From contig NZ_CP049017.1 of the NCBI RefSeq assembly GCF_014236795.1, positions 3,202,001-3,266,000 on the forward strand: a stretch of DNA of 64,000 bases. Reading direction: 5' to 3'. A program made the translations under genes and the position numbers. Below the pieces are notes generated by a model. It saw only the letters and a list, made by a program, of their open reading frames with translations, was not told where the DNA came from and made no database searches. The stretch's first letter is position 1. Every line of letters begins with the position of its first letter. This DNA comes from Xanthomonas theicola. Its GTDB lineage: Bacteria > Pseudomonadota > Gammaproteobacteria > Xanthomonadales > Xanthomonadaceae. This document shows positions 25,477 to 34,058 of this stretch, piece by piece.

Positions 25477-25524
25477 AGCCGCTGCATTTCTCCAGCGCCG
25501 ACGACAGAGCGCGAAAGGCCCGCC

Positions 25525-26556
25525 TTGACTCCCGCCTCCCCCCTGCTCCACCAGAACCAGTTGCCTGCGCTGCGCGTGCGCGAGTTGCGCAAGACCTACG
25601 ACAACGGCGTGCAGGCGCTGCACGGCGTCTCGCTGGACGTGCTGCCGGGCGACTTCTTCGCCCTGCTCGGTCCCAATGGCGCCGGCAAGTCCACCCTGAT
25701 CGGCATCGTCAGCTCGCTGGTGAACCTCAGCGCCGGCCAGGTCGAGGTGTTCGGCACCGACCTGACCGCTCAGCGCAGCGCGGCGATGCGGCTGCTCGGT
25801 CTGGTCCCGCAGGAGATCAACTTCAACCTGTTCGAGAAGCCCTTCGACATCCTGGTCAACTACGCCGGTTTCTATGGCATGCCGCGCGCCGAGGCCGAGC
25901 GCCTGGCCGAAGTGGAACTCAAGCTCGCGCACCTGTGGGAGAAGGCGCAGGTGATGAGCCGCACCCTGTCCGGCGGCATGAAGCGGCGACTGATGATCGC
26001 CCGCGCGATGATGACCCAGCCGCGCCTGCTGATCCTGGACGAACCCACCGCCGGCGTGGACATCGAGATCCGCCGCGACATGTGGCGGGTGTTGCGCGAG
26101 ATCAACGCCGCCGGCACCACCATCATCCTGACCACGCACTACCTGGAGGAAGCGGAGAGCCTGTGCCGCAACCTGGCGATCATCGACCACGGCCGCATCG
26201 TCGAGCAGGGCCCGATGCGCGAACTGCTGGCCAAACTCGACGTGGAAGGCTTCCTGCTGGACATCGACGGCGAGCTGCCGGCGCAGCTGCCGGCGATCGC
26301 GGGCACCACCTTGCTGGCGCAGGACGCGCATACGCTGGACCTGGACATGCCGCGGGCGATGGACCTCAACCGCGTGTTCGCCGCGCTCGGCGACGCCGGC
26401 ATCCGCGTGCGTTCGATGCGCACCAAGAGCAACCGCCTGGAGGAGCTGTTCGTGCGCCTCACCGGCGACCACCGCACCGGCCAGCCTGCGGCCGTCGCCG
26501 GCGGCGGCCCGGGCGCCGCGGACGCGGATGCGCCGCAGCTTCCCGCCGCCACCTGA
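25525..26556 (+). CDS. ABC transporter ATP-binding protein (YadG-like)
   Basis: 343 residues. Walker A GPNGAGKS, signature LSGGMKRRL, Walker B LLILDEPTAGVD, switch His in TTHYLEEAE. A ~100-residue C-terminal extension ends in a Gly/Ala/Pro tail. There is no ATG at the N-terminus, so the TTG at 25525 (AAAGG seven bases before) is the likely start. It is followed after 21 bases by its permease. Confidence 0.9.
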   Translation: MTPASPLLHQNQLPALRVRELRKTYDNGVQALHGVSLDVLPGDFFALLGPNGAGKSTLIGIVSSLVNLSAGQVEVFGTDLTAQRSAAMRLLGLVPQEINFNLFEKPFDILVNYAGFYGMPRAEAERLAEVELKLAHLWEKAQVMSRTLSGGMKRRLMIARAMMTQPRLLILDEPTAGVDIEIRRDMWRVLREINAAGTTIILTTHYLEEAESLCRNLAIIDHGRIVEQGPMRELLAKLDVEGFLLDIDGELPAQLPAIAGTTLLAQDAHTLDLDMPRAMDLNRVFAALGDAGIRVRSMRTKSNRLEELFVRLTGDHRTGQPAAVAGGGPGAADADAPQLPAAT

Positions 26557-26577
26557 TTCCTCTTTCGCCAGACGCCG

Positions 26578-27393
26578 ATGAACACTCCAATCCAACCGCA
26601 ATCCCTGCTTCCCGACGCTACGCCGGCCCAGCGCAACTGGATCGCCCTGCTCACCGTGGTGCGCCGCGAGGTCAAGCGCATCCTGCGCATCTGGGGCCAG
26701 ACCCTGGTGCCGCCGGCGATCACCATGACCCTGTACTTCCTGATCTTCGGCGGGCTGATCGGCGCGCGCGTGGGCGACATGGGCGGCTACAGCTACATGC
26801 AGTTCATCGTCCCCGGGCTGGTGATGATGAGCGTGATCCAGAACAGCTACGGCAACATCTCCTCCTCGTTCTTCGGCGCCAAGTTCGGCCGCCACGTCGA
26901 GGAGCTGCTGGTCAGCCCGATGCCGAACTGGGTGATCCTGTGGGGCTACGTGGCCGGCGCGGTGCTGCGCGGGCTGCTGGTCGGCGCGATCGTGCTGGTC
27001 ATCGCCATGTGCTTCACCCCGGTGCGCATCCCGCATCCGCTGGTGACGCTGAGCACGGTGCTGCTGGGCGCAACGATCTTCTCGCTGGCCGGCTTCGTCA
27101 ACGCCGTGTACGCGAAAAAGTTCGACGACGTGGCGATCGTGCCGACCTTCATTCTGACCCCGCTGACCTACCTGGGCGGCGTGTTCTATTCGGTGAAGCT
27201 GCTGCCTGGCTGGGCCGAGGCCGCCACCCACGCCAACCCGGTCTTCTACATGGTCAACGCCTTCCGCTACGGCCTGCTCGGCAGCAGCGACGTGCCGCTG
27301 TGGGTGGCCTACGTGCTGATGCTGGGCTTCGTCGCGGTGCTGGCGGCGCTGTCGCTGTGGCTGCTGCGGCGCGGGGTGGGCTTGCGCAGCTAG
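26578..27393 (+). CDS. ABC-2 type transporter permease (YadH-like)
   Basis: 271 residues with six hydrophobic helices and the ABC-2 signature region (LTPLTYLGGVFYSVKLLPGW). It forms the membrane part of an exporter with the preceding ATPase; the substrate is unknown. Length and layout match the YadH family. Confidence 0.9.
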   Translation: MNTPIQPQSLLPDATPAQRNWIALLTVVRREVKRILRIWGQTLVPPAITMTLYFLIFGGLIGARVGDMGGYSYMQFIVPGLVMMSVIQNSYGNISSSFFGAKFGRHVEELLVSPMPNWVILWGYVAGAVLRGLLVGAIVLVIAMCFTPVRIPHPLVTLSTVLLGATIFSLAGFVNAVYAKKFDDVAIVPTFILTPLTYLGGVFYSVKLLPGWAEAATHANPVFYMVNAFRYGLLGSSDVPLWVAYVLMLGFVAVLAALSLWLLRRGVGLRS

Positions 27394-27433
27394 CGCATTT
27401 CCGACTCGGGTATTTGCAGCCAGCGGAGTGTTG

Positions 27434-27515
27434 TGGGAGCGACTCCGGGCGGCCTCGGGCCATCAGTGGCGAATGGCTCTACCTGTAAAGCTCGTCGCGA
27501 CTGAACTCGCTCCCA
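27434..27515. repeat. Intergenic inverted repeat
   Basis: Arms tgggagcga (left) and tcgctccca (right) bracket a stretch with ggc and cgtcgcgac motifs. Same class of Xanthomonas short intergenic element as at 5654 and 50036. Confidence 0.5.
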
Positions 27516-27740
27516 GAAGTGGCATCACTTGGATCGAAAGTGCGCCGGTCGAATGCCGCCCTGGCGCGCGGCGCTGCGATTCCCGCACAGCGCGGCGCGC
27601 GCCCTTGACGCCGCACCACTCCCGATTGCGAAGCAACTGCCTGGTGCGCCCCCTGCCCCGAGCGCCATTTCTGCCGGACGGTTGGGTGGCCGCCCGCGCA
27701 GCGGAGGCGAGGATGGAATCTGCGCCCGGTTGTCGGAAGG
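27516..27740. other. Intergenic, no gene seen
   Basis: Between the repeat and the convergent siroheme synthase gene. Nothing supported. Confidence 0.4.
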
Positions 27741-28724
27741 CTACCGTGCCACGCCCGCGACCACATCGCAGGCGATGCCGGCCGCGGTCAGTTGCATGGC
27801 CAACTGCGCGTGCGGCGCCTGCCGGAACGCATCGCCCGGCTTCAGGCTGACCACGCGTTGCCCGGCCTGCACCTGTCCGATCAGCAGCGCCAGATGCTTG
27901 GCGGCGTCGGCGGGCAACGTTCGCCGCGTGGCATCGCGGCGCGCCAAGCCCAGCACCGCGGCATCCACCGCCGGATCGCACAGCAGCAGATCGGCCTGGT
28001 TCAGCGCGCGCAGCGCCTTCAGGGTCAGCGCGCCGGGATCGCCGCTGCCGGTGCCGACCAGCCACACGCTGCCGCGGCGCGGGACTTCCTGCCCGCTGGG
28101 CTGCAGGGCGTCGCGGAACGCCTGTTCGGCCGCCTGCGCCTGGCCGCTCTGCAGCAGGACCTGTACCGGCCCTTCCAGCACCTGTTCGAACCAGCGCCGG
28201 CGCTGCGCCAACTGCGGCAAGCGCGCACGGATCGCCTCGCGGTGGCGCGCGAACAACTGCGCCAGCTGTGCGTAGGAGTGGTCCAGTTCGGCCTCCCAGC
28301 GCTCGCGCAGGCGCCGCGCCAGCATCGGCGCCGCGCCACTGGAGGAGATCGCCACCAGCAGCGGGTCGCGGTCGATGATCGCCGGCACCTGGAACGTGGA
28401 CAGCTCGGCGTCGTCGACCACGTTGACCAGCTTGCGGCGCTGCCCGGCCTGCGCGGCCAGTTCGCGGTTGAAGGCGGTGTCGTCGGTGGCCGCGACCACC
28501 AGCCAGGCGGCATCCAGCCAGTGCGGATCGAAATCGCCATCGACCCGCTGTAAACGCCCCTGCGCCAGCCACTGCGCCACCGTGGCATTGAGCGCATGCG
28601 CGTACACCAGCACCTGCGCGCCGGCATGCAGCAGCGCCTCGATCTTGCGCATCGCCACCTCGCCGCCGCCGACCACCAGCACGCGGCGCCCGGCAAGATC
28701 GGCGAACATCGGATACAGCGGCAT
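27741..28724 (-). CDS. cysG: Siroheme synthase with half-length methyltransferase domain
   Basis: 327 residues. The N-terminal ~210 residues are precorrin-2 dehydrogenase/sirohydrochlorin ferrochelatase: VLVVGGGEVAMRK (NAD site), VAATDDTAFNRELAA, AISSSGAAPMLARRLRE. The rest starts like uroporphyrinogen-III methyltransferase (VWLVGTGSGDPGALTLKALR). It ends at ACDVVAGVAR, where the second lobe would begin, and the usual GGD-F-x-GRG loop reads PGDAFRQAPH. It should still make siroheme from precorrin-2; its own methylation step is doubtful. Confidence 0.85.
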   Translation of the reverse strand: MPLYPMFADLAGRRVLVVGGGEVAMRKIEALLHAGAQVLVYAHALNATVAQWLAQGRLQRVDGDFDPHWLDAAWLVVAATDDTAFNRELAAQAGQRRKLVNVVDDAELSTFQVPAIIDRDPLLVAISSSGAAPMLARRLRERWEAELDHSYAQLAQLFARHREAIRARLPQLAQRRRWFEQVLEGPVQVLLQSGQAQAAEQAFRDALQPSGQEVPRRGSVWLVGTGSGDPGALTLKALRALNQADLLLCDPAVDAAVLGLARRDATRRTLPADAAKHLALLIGQVQAGQRVVSLKPGDAFRQAPHAQLAMQLTAAGIACDVVAGVAR

Positions 28725-29053
28725 GCGGATTCCTCGGGCTGGGGGACGGCGCGCGGCGGTCGCGCCGCATGGCATCGTGCGGCGGATCGACCGACGTGCG
28801 TCGGCAACGCCGGCATGTTGCGCGTCGCGCCGGCCAACGATACCGAAAAGTCGATCCGATGGCGGCGCCTGGCGCCGCGCCAGGGCCGGACGGCACGCTT
28901 CAGCAGCAGCGTCGGCCGTGGCCGGCGCAGCGGCCGGCGGGCGCGTGTCGAGCGGCAGCGCTCGGGGCCGGCGCCCCTCCTGCAAGGCGGGTATCGCCTC
29001 GGTCGGCGGGACACCCGTCCGCGCCGGCGCTTCCCATCCTGCCGGCGGCGCAT
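28725..29053. other. Intergenic between glgX and cysG
   Basis: 329 very GC-rich bases. Frames are open by composition only; no supported gene. It may hold the cysG promoter. Confidence 0.4.
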
Positions 29054-31228
29054 TCACGCCGTCGGCGGCGGCGCGGGGGCGGCGTTCTGGTGCTGGGCCG
29101 CGGCGGCCTTGCCGTCGCGCTCGGCCGCCAGCAGGGCCAGCGAATAGCCCATGCCGTGCCATTGCGAACCGCAGGGAAGACCATGCGCGTGGTCGCGCTC
29201 GGCGGTATCGATCAGCACACGCCAATGCTCGCCCTCGACCAGCGGCAGGGTGAATGCGACATCCTCGGCGGCGCCGTTGACGATCATCAGCAAGGTCACG
29301 TTCGATCCCGCCTGGCGCAAGCCGCTGGACGGCGCGCGGCCGTCCAGGCGCATCATCAGCGCCCGCGCGTGCGGGTCGTGCCAGGACGCTTCGGTCATTT
29401 CCTCGCCGTCCGGCGCCAGCCAGCTCACATCCTTGATGCCCAGCTCTTCGTCGTAGGCGCCGTCGAAGAAGCGCGCGCGGTGCAGCAGCGGGTAATGCGC
29501 ACGCAGATGGGTCAGGCGGGTCACGAACTCGGTCAGCGGCTGGGCGCGCTCGCCGCTCTCCCAGTTCAGCCAGGTCAGCTCGTTGTCCTGGCAGTAGGTG
29601 TTGTTGTTGCCGCCCTTGCTGCGCCCGAACTCGTCGCCGGCCAGCAGCATCGGCGTGCCCTGCGACAACAGCAGCGTGGCCAGCATGTTGCGCATCTGCC
29701 GCAGGCGCAGCGCGTTGATCTGCGCGTCGTCGCTCTCGCCTTCCACCCCGTAGTTGGCCGAGATGTTGTTGTCCGAGCCGTCGCGGTTGTCCTCGCCGTT
29801 GGCCTCGTTGTGCTTGTGCGCGTAGCTGACCAGGTCGTGCAGGGTGAAGCCGTCGTGGGCGGTGACGAAGTTGACCGAGGCGGTGGGACGGCGCCCGCGA
29901 TGATTGAACAGGTCGGCCGAGCCGGTCAGGCGCGTGGCCAGTTCGGCCAGTTGGCCTTCGTCGCCGCGCCAGAACGCGCGCACGTTGTCGCGGAACTTGT
30001 CGTTCCACTCCGACCAGCCCGGCGGGAAGCCGCCGACCTGGTAGCCGCCCGGGCCCACGTCCCACGGCTCGGCGATCAGCTTGACCTGGCTCAGCAGCGG
30101 ATCCTGGCGGCAGGCGTCGAGGAAGCCGCCCTTGGGGTCGAAGCCGTGATGCTCGCGGCCGAGGATGGTGGCCAGGTCGAAGCGGAAGCCGTCCACGTGC
30201 ATCTCCGACACCCAGTAGCGCAGCGAGTCGTTGACCATGCGCAGCGCGCCGGCGTTGGTCAGGTCGAAGGTGTTGCCGGTGCCGGTGTCGTTGATGTAAA
30301 AGCGCCGGTCCTGCGCCAGGCGGTAGTAGCTGGCGTTGTCGATGCCCTTGAACGACAGCGTCGGCCCGAGCTCGTTGCCTTCGGCGGTGTGGTTGTAGAC
30401 CACGTCCAGGATCACCTCCAGCCCGGCATGGTGCAGCCGCGCCACCATCTGCTTGAACTCGGCCACGGTGCGCGTGGCCATGTAGCGCGGCTGCGGCGCG
30501 AAGAAGCCGATGGTGTTGTAGCCCCAGTAGTTGCGCAGGCCCTGCTTGAGCAGGTATTCGTCGTCGACGAAGGCGTGCACCGGCAGCAGTTCCACCGCGG
30601 TCATGCCGAGCCGCTTGATGTGTTCCACCACCTCGTCCACCTTGAGCCCGGAGAAGGTGCCGCGCCAGGCCTCGGGCACCGCCGGGTGGCGCATGGTGGT
30701 GCCGCGCACGTGGGTCTCGTAGATCACCGTGCGGTCCCACGGCGTCTGCAGGCGCTGGTCCTTGCCCCAGGTGAAGGCCGGATCGATCACTGCGCTCTTG
30801 GGCACGTAGGCGGCGCTGTCGCGGCGGTCGAAACTCAGGTCCGCGTCCTTGTGCCCGATGGTGTAGCCGAACAGCGCCGGCGCCCATTTCAGCTCGCCGA
30901 CCAGTTGCTTGGCGTAGGGATCGAGCAGCAGCTTGTTGGGATTGAAGCGGTGCCCGGCATCGGGCGCGTAGGGACCGTACACGCGGTAGCCGTACAACTG
31001 GCCGGGCCGCGCGTCGGGCAGGTAACCGTGCCAGATCTCGTCGGTGTACTCGGGCAGCGCGATGCGCTCGACCTCGCGGCCGCGCTCGTCGAACAAGCAC
31101 AGCTCCACCTTGGTGGCATTGCTCGAGTACAGCGCGAAATTGACTCCCAGGCCGTCCCAGGTGGCGCCGAGCGGATACGAGCGGCCTTCGCGGATGCGGG
31201 AGCGGCGGGCGAGATTGCGAGGCGGCAT
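29054..31228 (-). CDS. glgX: Glycogen debranching enzyme GlgX
   Basis: 724 residues. It hydrolyses alpha-1,6 branches of limit glycogen. An N-terminal CBM48 (YPLGATWDGLGVNFALYSSNA) is followed by a GH13 barrel with all four signature regions: VILDVVYNHT, DGFRFDLATILG (nucleophile Asp), LIAEPWDVG (acid Glu) and NFVTAHDGFTLHD. A C-terminal beta domain and a Pro/Ala tail end the protein. Last gene of the minus-strand glg/tre operon, nine bases after the DUF2934 gene. Confidence 0.96.
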   Translation of the reverse strand: MPPRNLARRSRIREGRSYPLGATWDGLGVNFALYSSNATKVELCLFDERGREVERIALPEYTDEIWHGYLPDARPGQLYGYRVYGPYAPDAGHRFNPNKLLLDPYAKQLVGELKWAPALFGYTIGHKDADLSFDRRDSAAYVPKSAVIDPAFTWGKDQRLQTPWDRTVIYETHVRGTTMRHPAVPEAWRGTFSGLKVDEVVEHIKRLGMTAVELLPVHAFVDDEYLLKQGLRNYWGYNTIGFFAPQPRYMATRTVAEFKQMVARLHHAGLEVILDVVYNHTAEGNELGPTLSFKGIDNASYYRLAQDRRFYINDTGTGNTFDLTNAGALRMVNDSLRYWVSEMHVDGFRFDLATILGREHHGFDPKGGFLDACRQDPLLSQVKLIAEPWDVGPGGYQVGGFPPGWSEWNDKFRDNVRAFWRGDEGQLAELATRLTGSADLFNHRGRRPTASVNFVTAHDGFTLHDLVSYAHKHNEANGEDNRDGSDNNISANYGVEGESDDAQINALRLRQMRNMLATLLLSQGTPMLLAGDEFGRSKGGNNNTYCQDNELTWLNWESGERAQPLTEFVTRLTHLRAHYPLLHRARFFDGAYDEELGIKDVSWLAPDGEEMTEASWHDPHARALMMRLDGRAPSSGLRQAGSNVTLLMIVNGAAEDVAFTLPLVEGEHWRVLIDTAERDHAHGLPCGSQWHGMGYSLALLAAERDGKAAAAQHQNAAPAPPPTA

Positions 31229-31237
31229 GCAGAATCC

Positions 31238-31426
31238 TTACAACGTGGCAGGGCCGTTGCCGGCCGGGGAAAGCGGATGGTCTTGCGGATCGGCGCGGGC
31301 TTCGGCGTCGACCAGGCGTTCGGCCATGGCCCAGTGGCGGGCGGCGCGGCCGTCGGGCCGGCCTTCGGCTTCCCAGATTTCGTGTGCGAGTTGTTCGATG
31401 CGGCGCTTGCGCGTTTCTGCGTCCAT
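31238..31426 (-). CDS. DUF2934 small protein
   Basis: 62 residues, ATG at 31426. It contains the DUF2934 pattern: RIEQLAHEIWEAEGRPDGRA then ARHWAMAERLV. Members often sit beside glg/tre genes; the role is unknown. It is tucked between treY and glgX with gaps of about ten bases, so it is part of the operon. Confidence 0.85.
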   Translation of the reverse strand: MDAETRKRRIEQLAHEIWEAEGRPDGRAARHWAMAERLVDAEARADPQDHPLSPAGNGPATL

Positions 31427-31436
31427 GGCGGTCTTG

Positions 31437-34058
31437 TCAGGGGAAGGTGGCCAGCACGGCCACCGGGAAGTCGGCGAGCAGGTCCGCCAACGGCGTCGAT
31501 GCCGAGACCGCGAGCGACCGCCCACCCAACACGTGCCGGTACTGTGCCGCGGGTAGCGTCAGAACTGTGTTACGCCAGTCCAGCGACGCGCACAGCGGCG
31601 CAGCCGGATCCAGCGCCCGCGCCGCTGCGGCCAGGCGCGGCACCACCACCGCCAGGGTCTGGCCCTCGTGCTCGCGCAGGAAACCGAGCACGTGCCCGGC
31701 ATGCGCTCCCTGCGCGTGCAGCGGACGATAGCTGCCGTGCACGAACAGCGCCGGATGCGCACCGCGCAGCTGCAGCAACCGTGCGCTCAGCCACGCCTTG
31801 ACCTGGCCGCTGTGCCAGTGGCGCAGCAACGCCGCCGCCGGCGTGTCGTCGTGCAGCCAGGCCTGGCGCAGCGCATAGTCGACCGGGCGGCGGTTGTCCG
31901 GATCGACCAGCGACAGGTCCCAGCCCTCGCTGCCCTGGTACAGGTCGGGCACGCCGGGCACGGTCAGGCGCAGCGTGGTCTGCACCAGGCTGTTGAGCGC
32001 GCCGGCCGGCGCCAATGCGGCCGCGGCCTGGGCCAGCGCCTCGCGTAGCGGCGCGCCGGCCGGCGCCAGCAGTACCGCCTCCAGCAGCGCGCGCGCGTCG
32101 CGTTCGTAGGCCTCGTCCGGCCAGGTCCAGTAGCTGCGCAGCTTGGCTTCGCGCGCGGCCTTCAACTGCCAGGCGCCCAGGCGCTCGGCGTAGTCGGCCA
32201 GCCCGTCCGCATCGTCGCCGGCCAGCGCCAGCGGCCACGCGGCGACCAGCATCTGCCACAACATCAGGACCTCGCCGGGCAACGGCGCGAGGCTGCCCGC
32301 CGGCAGCAGGTCGGCGGACAGGGCCTGGAATCGCGCCACCTGCTCGGCCCACCACGGCGCCTGCGCGCTGAGCACGGCCAGGCGCATGCGCAGGTCTTCG
32401 CCGCGCTTGTGGTCGTGGGTGGCGGTGGCCAGCAGCGCGCGCGGGTGGCGCTGCGCGCGCGCTGCGTTGGCGGCGTGGAACGTGGCCGGCGCCAGCGCGA
32501 ACACGCCCGGGTCGCTGCCGACCTCGTTGCGCGACAGCAGCACGCCGTGGCGGTAGAACGCGGTGTCTTCGACCGACTTGGCGTTGAGCGGCGCCGACAA
32601 CTGCTCGATGCGCCGGCGTACGATGCGCCGCACCGCCACCTGCGCATTGCCGACGCCGCGGCCGGCGCGGCTCCAGCGTTCGATCGCGTCGATCGCCGCG
32701 CAGATGCGCGGCTCGGCGCCGGCGCGCGCGCGCTGCGCGGCGTGCGCCAGGCGTGCCGCATCGGTCTCGTCCAGGCCGTCCGCTCCGGCGTAGGTGCGGT
32801 ACACCTCGAACTGCCGCAGCAAGGCCGCCAGCCCCTGCGCGAGCATCTGCGGACTGAATTCGCGGGTCGCCGGATCCAGGTGCGCGGCGGCCGACAGCGC
32901 CTGCACGGTACGCACGAACTCGGCCTGCAGCGAGCCCTGCAGGATCTCGTCGCGCGCGGCGCGCTGCTCCTGACCAAAGTCGCCGCTGCGGCCGGTCTGC
33001 CGGCGCCACAGCGCGGTCAATGGCGCGGCGCCGGCCGGGTCGTGCAGCACCCCGGCGACCTGGTCCATGAAGTCGTAGCCGGTGCTGCCGTCGCACGGCC
33101 AGTCGGTGCGCAGGACCTCCTGCGGCGCCAGGATCTTCTCGATGTACAGCGCGATGCCGCCGGCGCCGATGCCGCGGCGGCGCCCGGCGCGGTCCAGCTG
33201 CGCACGCAGCCGCTGCACATAGGCGGTGGGATCGGCCAGGCCGTCGACATGGTCCACGCGCACGCCGTCGAGGTGGCCTTCGGCGACCAGTCGCAGCGGC
33301 AAGGCATGCACCGCGGCGAACACGTCGTTCTGCTCCACGCGCAGCGCCGCCAGCGAGGTGATGTCGAAGAAGCGGCGGTAGTTGAGCATGTCGTTGCCGA
33401 CCCGCCACCACGCCAGCCGGTAGCACTGGCGTTCGAGCAGCCGGTGCAGGGCGTCGTCGCCCAGCCGCACGGCCTCGTTGAGCCGTGCCGCCCAGGCCTG
33501 GCGCGCGGCCGGCGGGTCCTGGGCGACGGCGCCTTCCAGGCGGATCGGGAAACGCTGGTCGTGGTGCTCCAGGTGCGCCTCACCGTCTTCGCCCACCCGC
33601 AGCTGCAAGGCCCCTTCGTTCAGCGCCTGCGCATACGGCCGGTCCAGCACCGGCAGCCACAGCTTGCCGTCGCGCCCGGGGGCGCGCCAGTCGATGTCGA
33701 ACCAGCCGGCATGGCGGCTGCGCCGGCCGTGCTTGAGCACGTCCCACCACCACGGATTGGCGGCGTGCGCGGCCATGTGGTTGGGGACGATGTCCAGGAC
33801 CAGACCCATTCCGTGGGCGCGCACGCGCTCGGACAGGTGCAGCAGCGCCGGCTCGCCGCCGAGTTCGGGATTGACCTGGCGCGGGTCGGTGACGTCGTAG
33901 CCGTGGGTGGAACCGGGCACGGCGGTGCCGATCGGCGACAGGTACAGGTGGCTGATGCCCAGGCCGGCGTAGTACGGCACCTGCGCGGCGGCGTCGAGCA
34001 GGGTGAATCCGGCGTGCAGTTGCAGGCGGGCGGTGGCGCGCAGCGGGGTGAGGCTCAT
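31437..34058 (-). CDS. treY: Maltooligosyl trehalose synthase
   Basis: 873 residues. It converts the reducing end of maltooligosaccharides into a trehalose unit by intramolecular transglycosylation. Family blocks: ATARLQLHAGFTLLDAA, YYAGLGISHLYLSPI, GSTHGYDVTDP, VLDIVPNHMA, DGVRVDHVDGL (nucleophile Asp), YIEKILAPQE (acid Glu) and TATHDHKRGED (third Asp; the family usually has Thr after HD where this has His). The ATG at 34058 overlaps the malQ stop (ATGA). Confidence 0.96.
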   Translation of the reverse strand: MSLTPLRATARLQLHAGFTLLDAAAQVPYYAGLGISHLYLSPIGTAVPGSTHGYDVTDPRQVNPELGGEPALLHLSERVRAHGMGLVLDIVPNHMAAHAANPWWWDVLKHGRRSRHAGWFDIDWRAPGRDGKLWLPVLDRPYAQALNEGALQLRVGEDGEAHLEHHDQRFPIRLEGAVAQDPPAARQAWAARLNEAVRLGDDALHRLLERQCYRLAWWRVGNDMLNYRRFFDITSLAALRVEQNDVFAAVHALPLRLVAEGHLDGVRVDHVDGLADPTAYVQRLRAQLDRAGRRRGIGAGGIALYIEKILAPQEVLRTDWPCDGSTGYDFMDQVAGVLHDPAGAAPLTALWRRQTGRSGDFGQEQRAARDEILQGSLQAEFVRTVQALSAAAHLDPATREFSPQMLAQGLAALLRQFEVYRTYAGADGLDETDAARLAHAAQRARAGAEPRICAAIDAIERWSRAGRGVGNAQVAVRRIVRRRIEQLSAPLNAKSVEDTAFYRHGVLLSRNEVGSDPGVFALAPATFHAANAARAQRHPRALLATATHDHKRGEDLRMRLAVLSAQAPWWAEQVARFQALSADLLPAGSLAPLPGEVLMLWQMLVAAWPLALAGDDADGLADYAERLGAWQLKAAREAKLRSYWTWPDEAYERDARALLEAVLLAPAGAPLREALAQAAAALAPAGALNSLVQTTLRLTVPGVPDLYQGSEGWDLSLVDPDNRRPVDYALRQAWLHDDTPAAALLRHWHSGQVKAWLSARLLQLRGAHPALFVHGSYRPLHAQGAHAGHVLGFLREHEGQTLAVVVPRLAAAARALDPAAPLCASLDWRNTVLTLPAAQYRHVLGGRSLAVSASTPLADLLADFPVAVLATFP

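Noticed and set aside
25462..27231. 851-residue frame continuous with fpr on the minus strand
   Set aside because: The upstream part is the shadow of the ABC transporter genes on the other strand. A GTG with AGGAG defines the real fpr start.
28725..31100. Apparent fusion of siroheme synthase to a 1119-residue frame
   Set aside because: The upstream part is an off-frame reading of glgX. The ATG at 28724 gives the normal CysG N-terminus.
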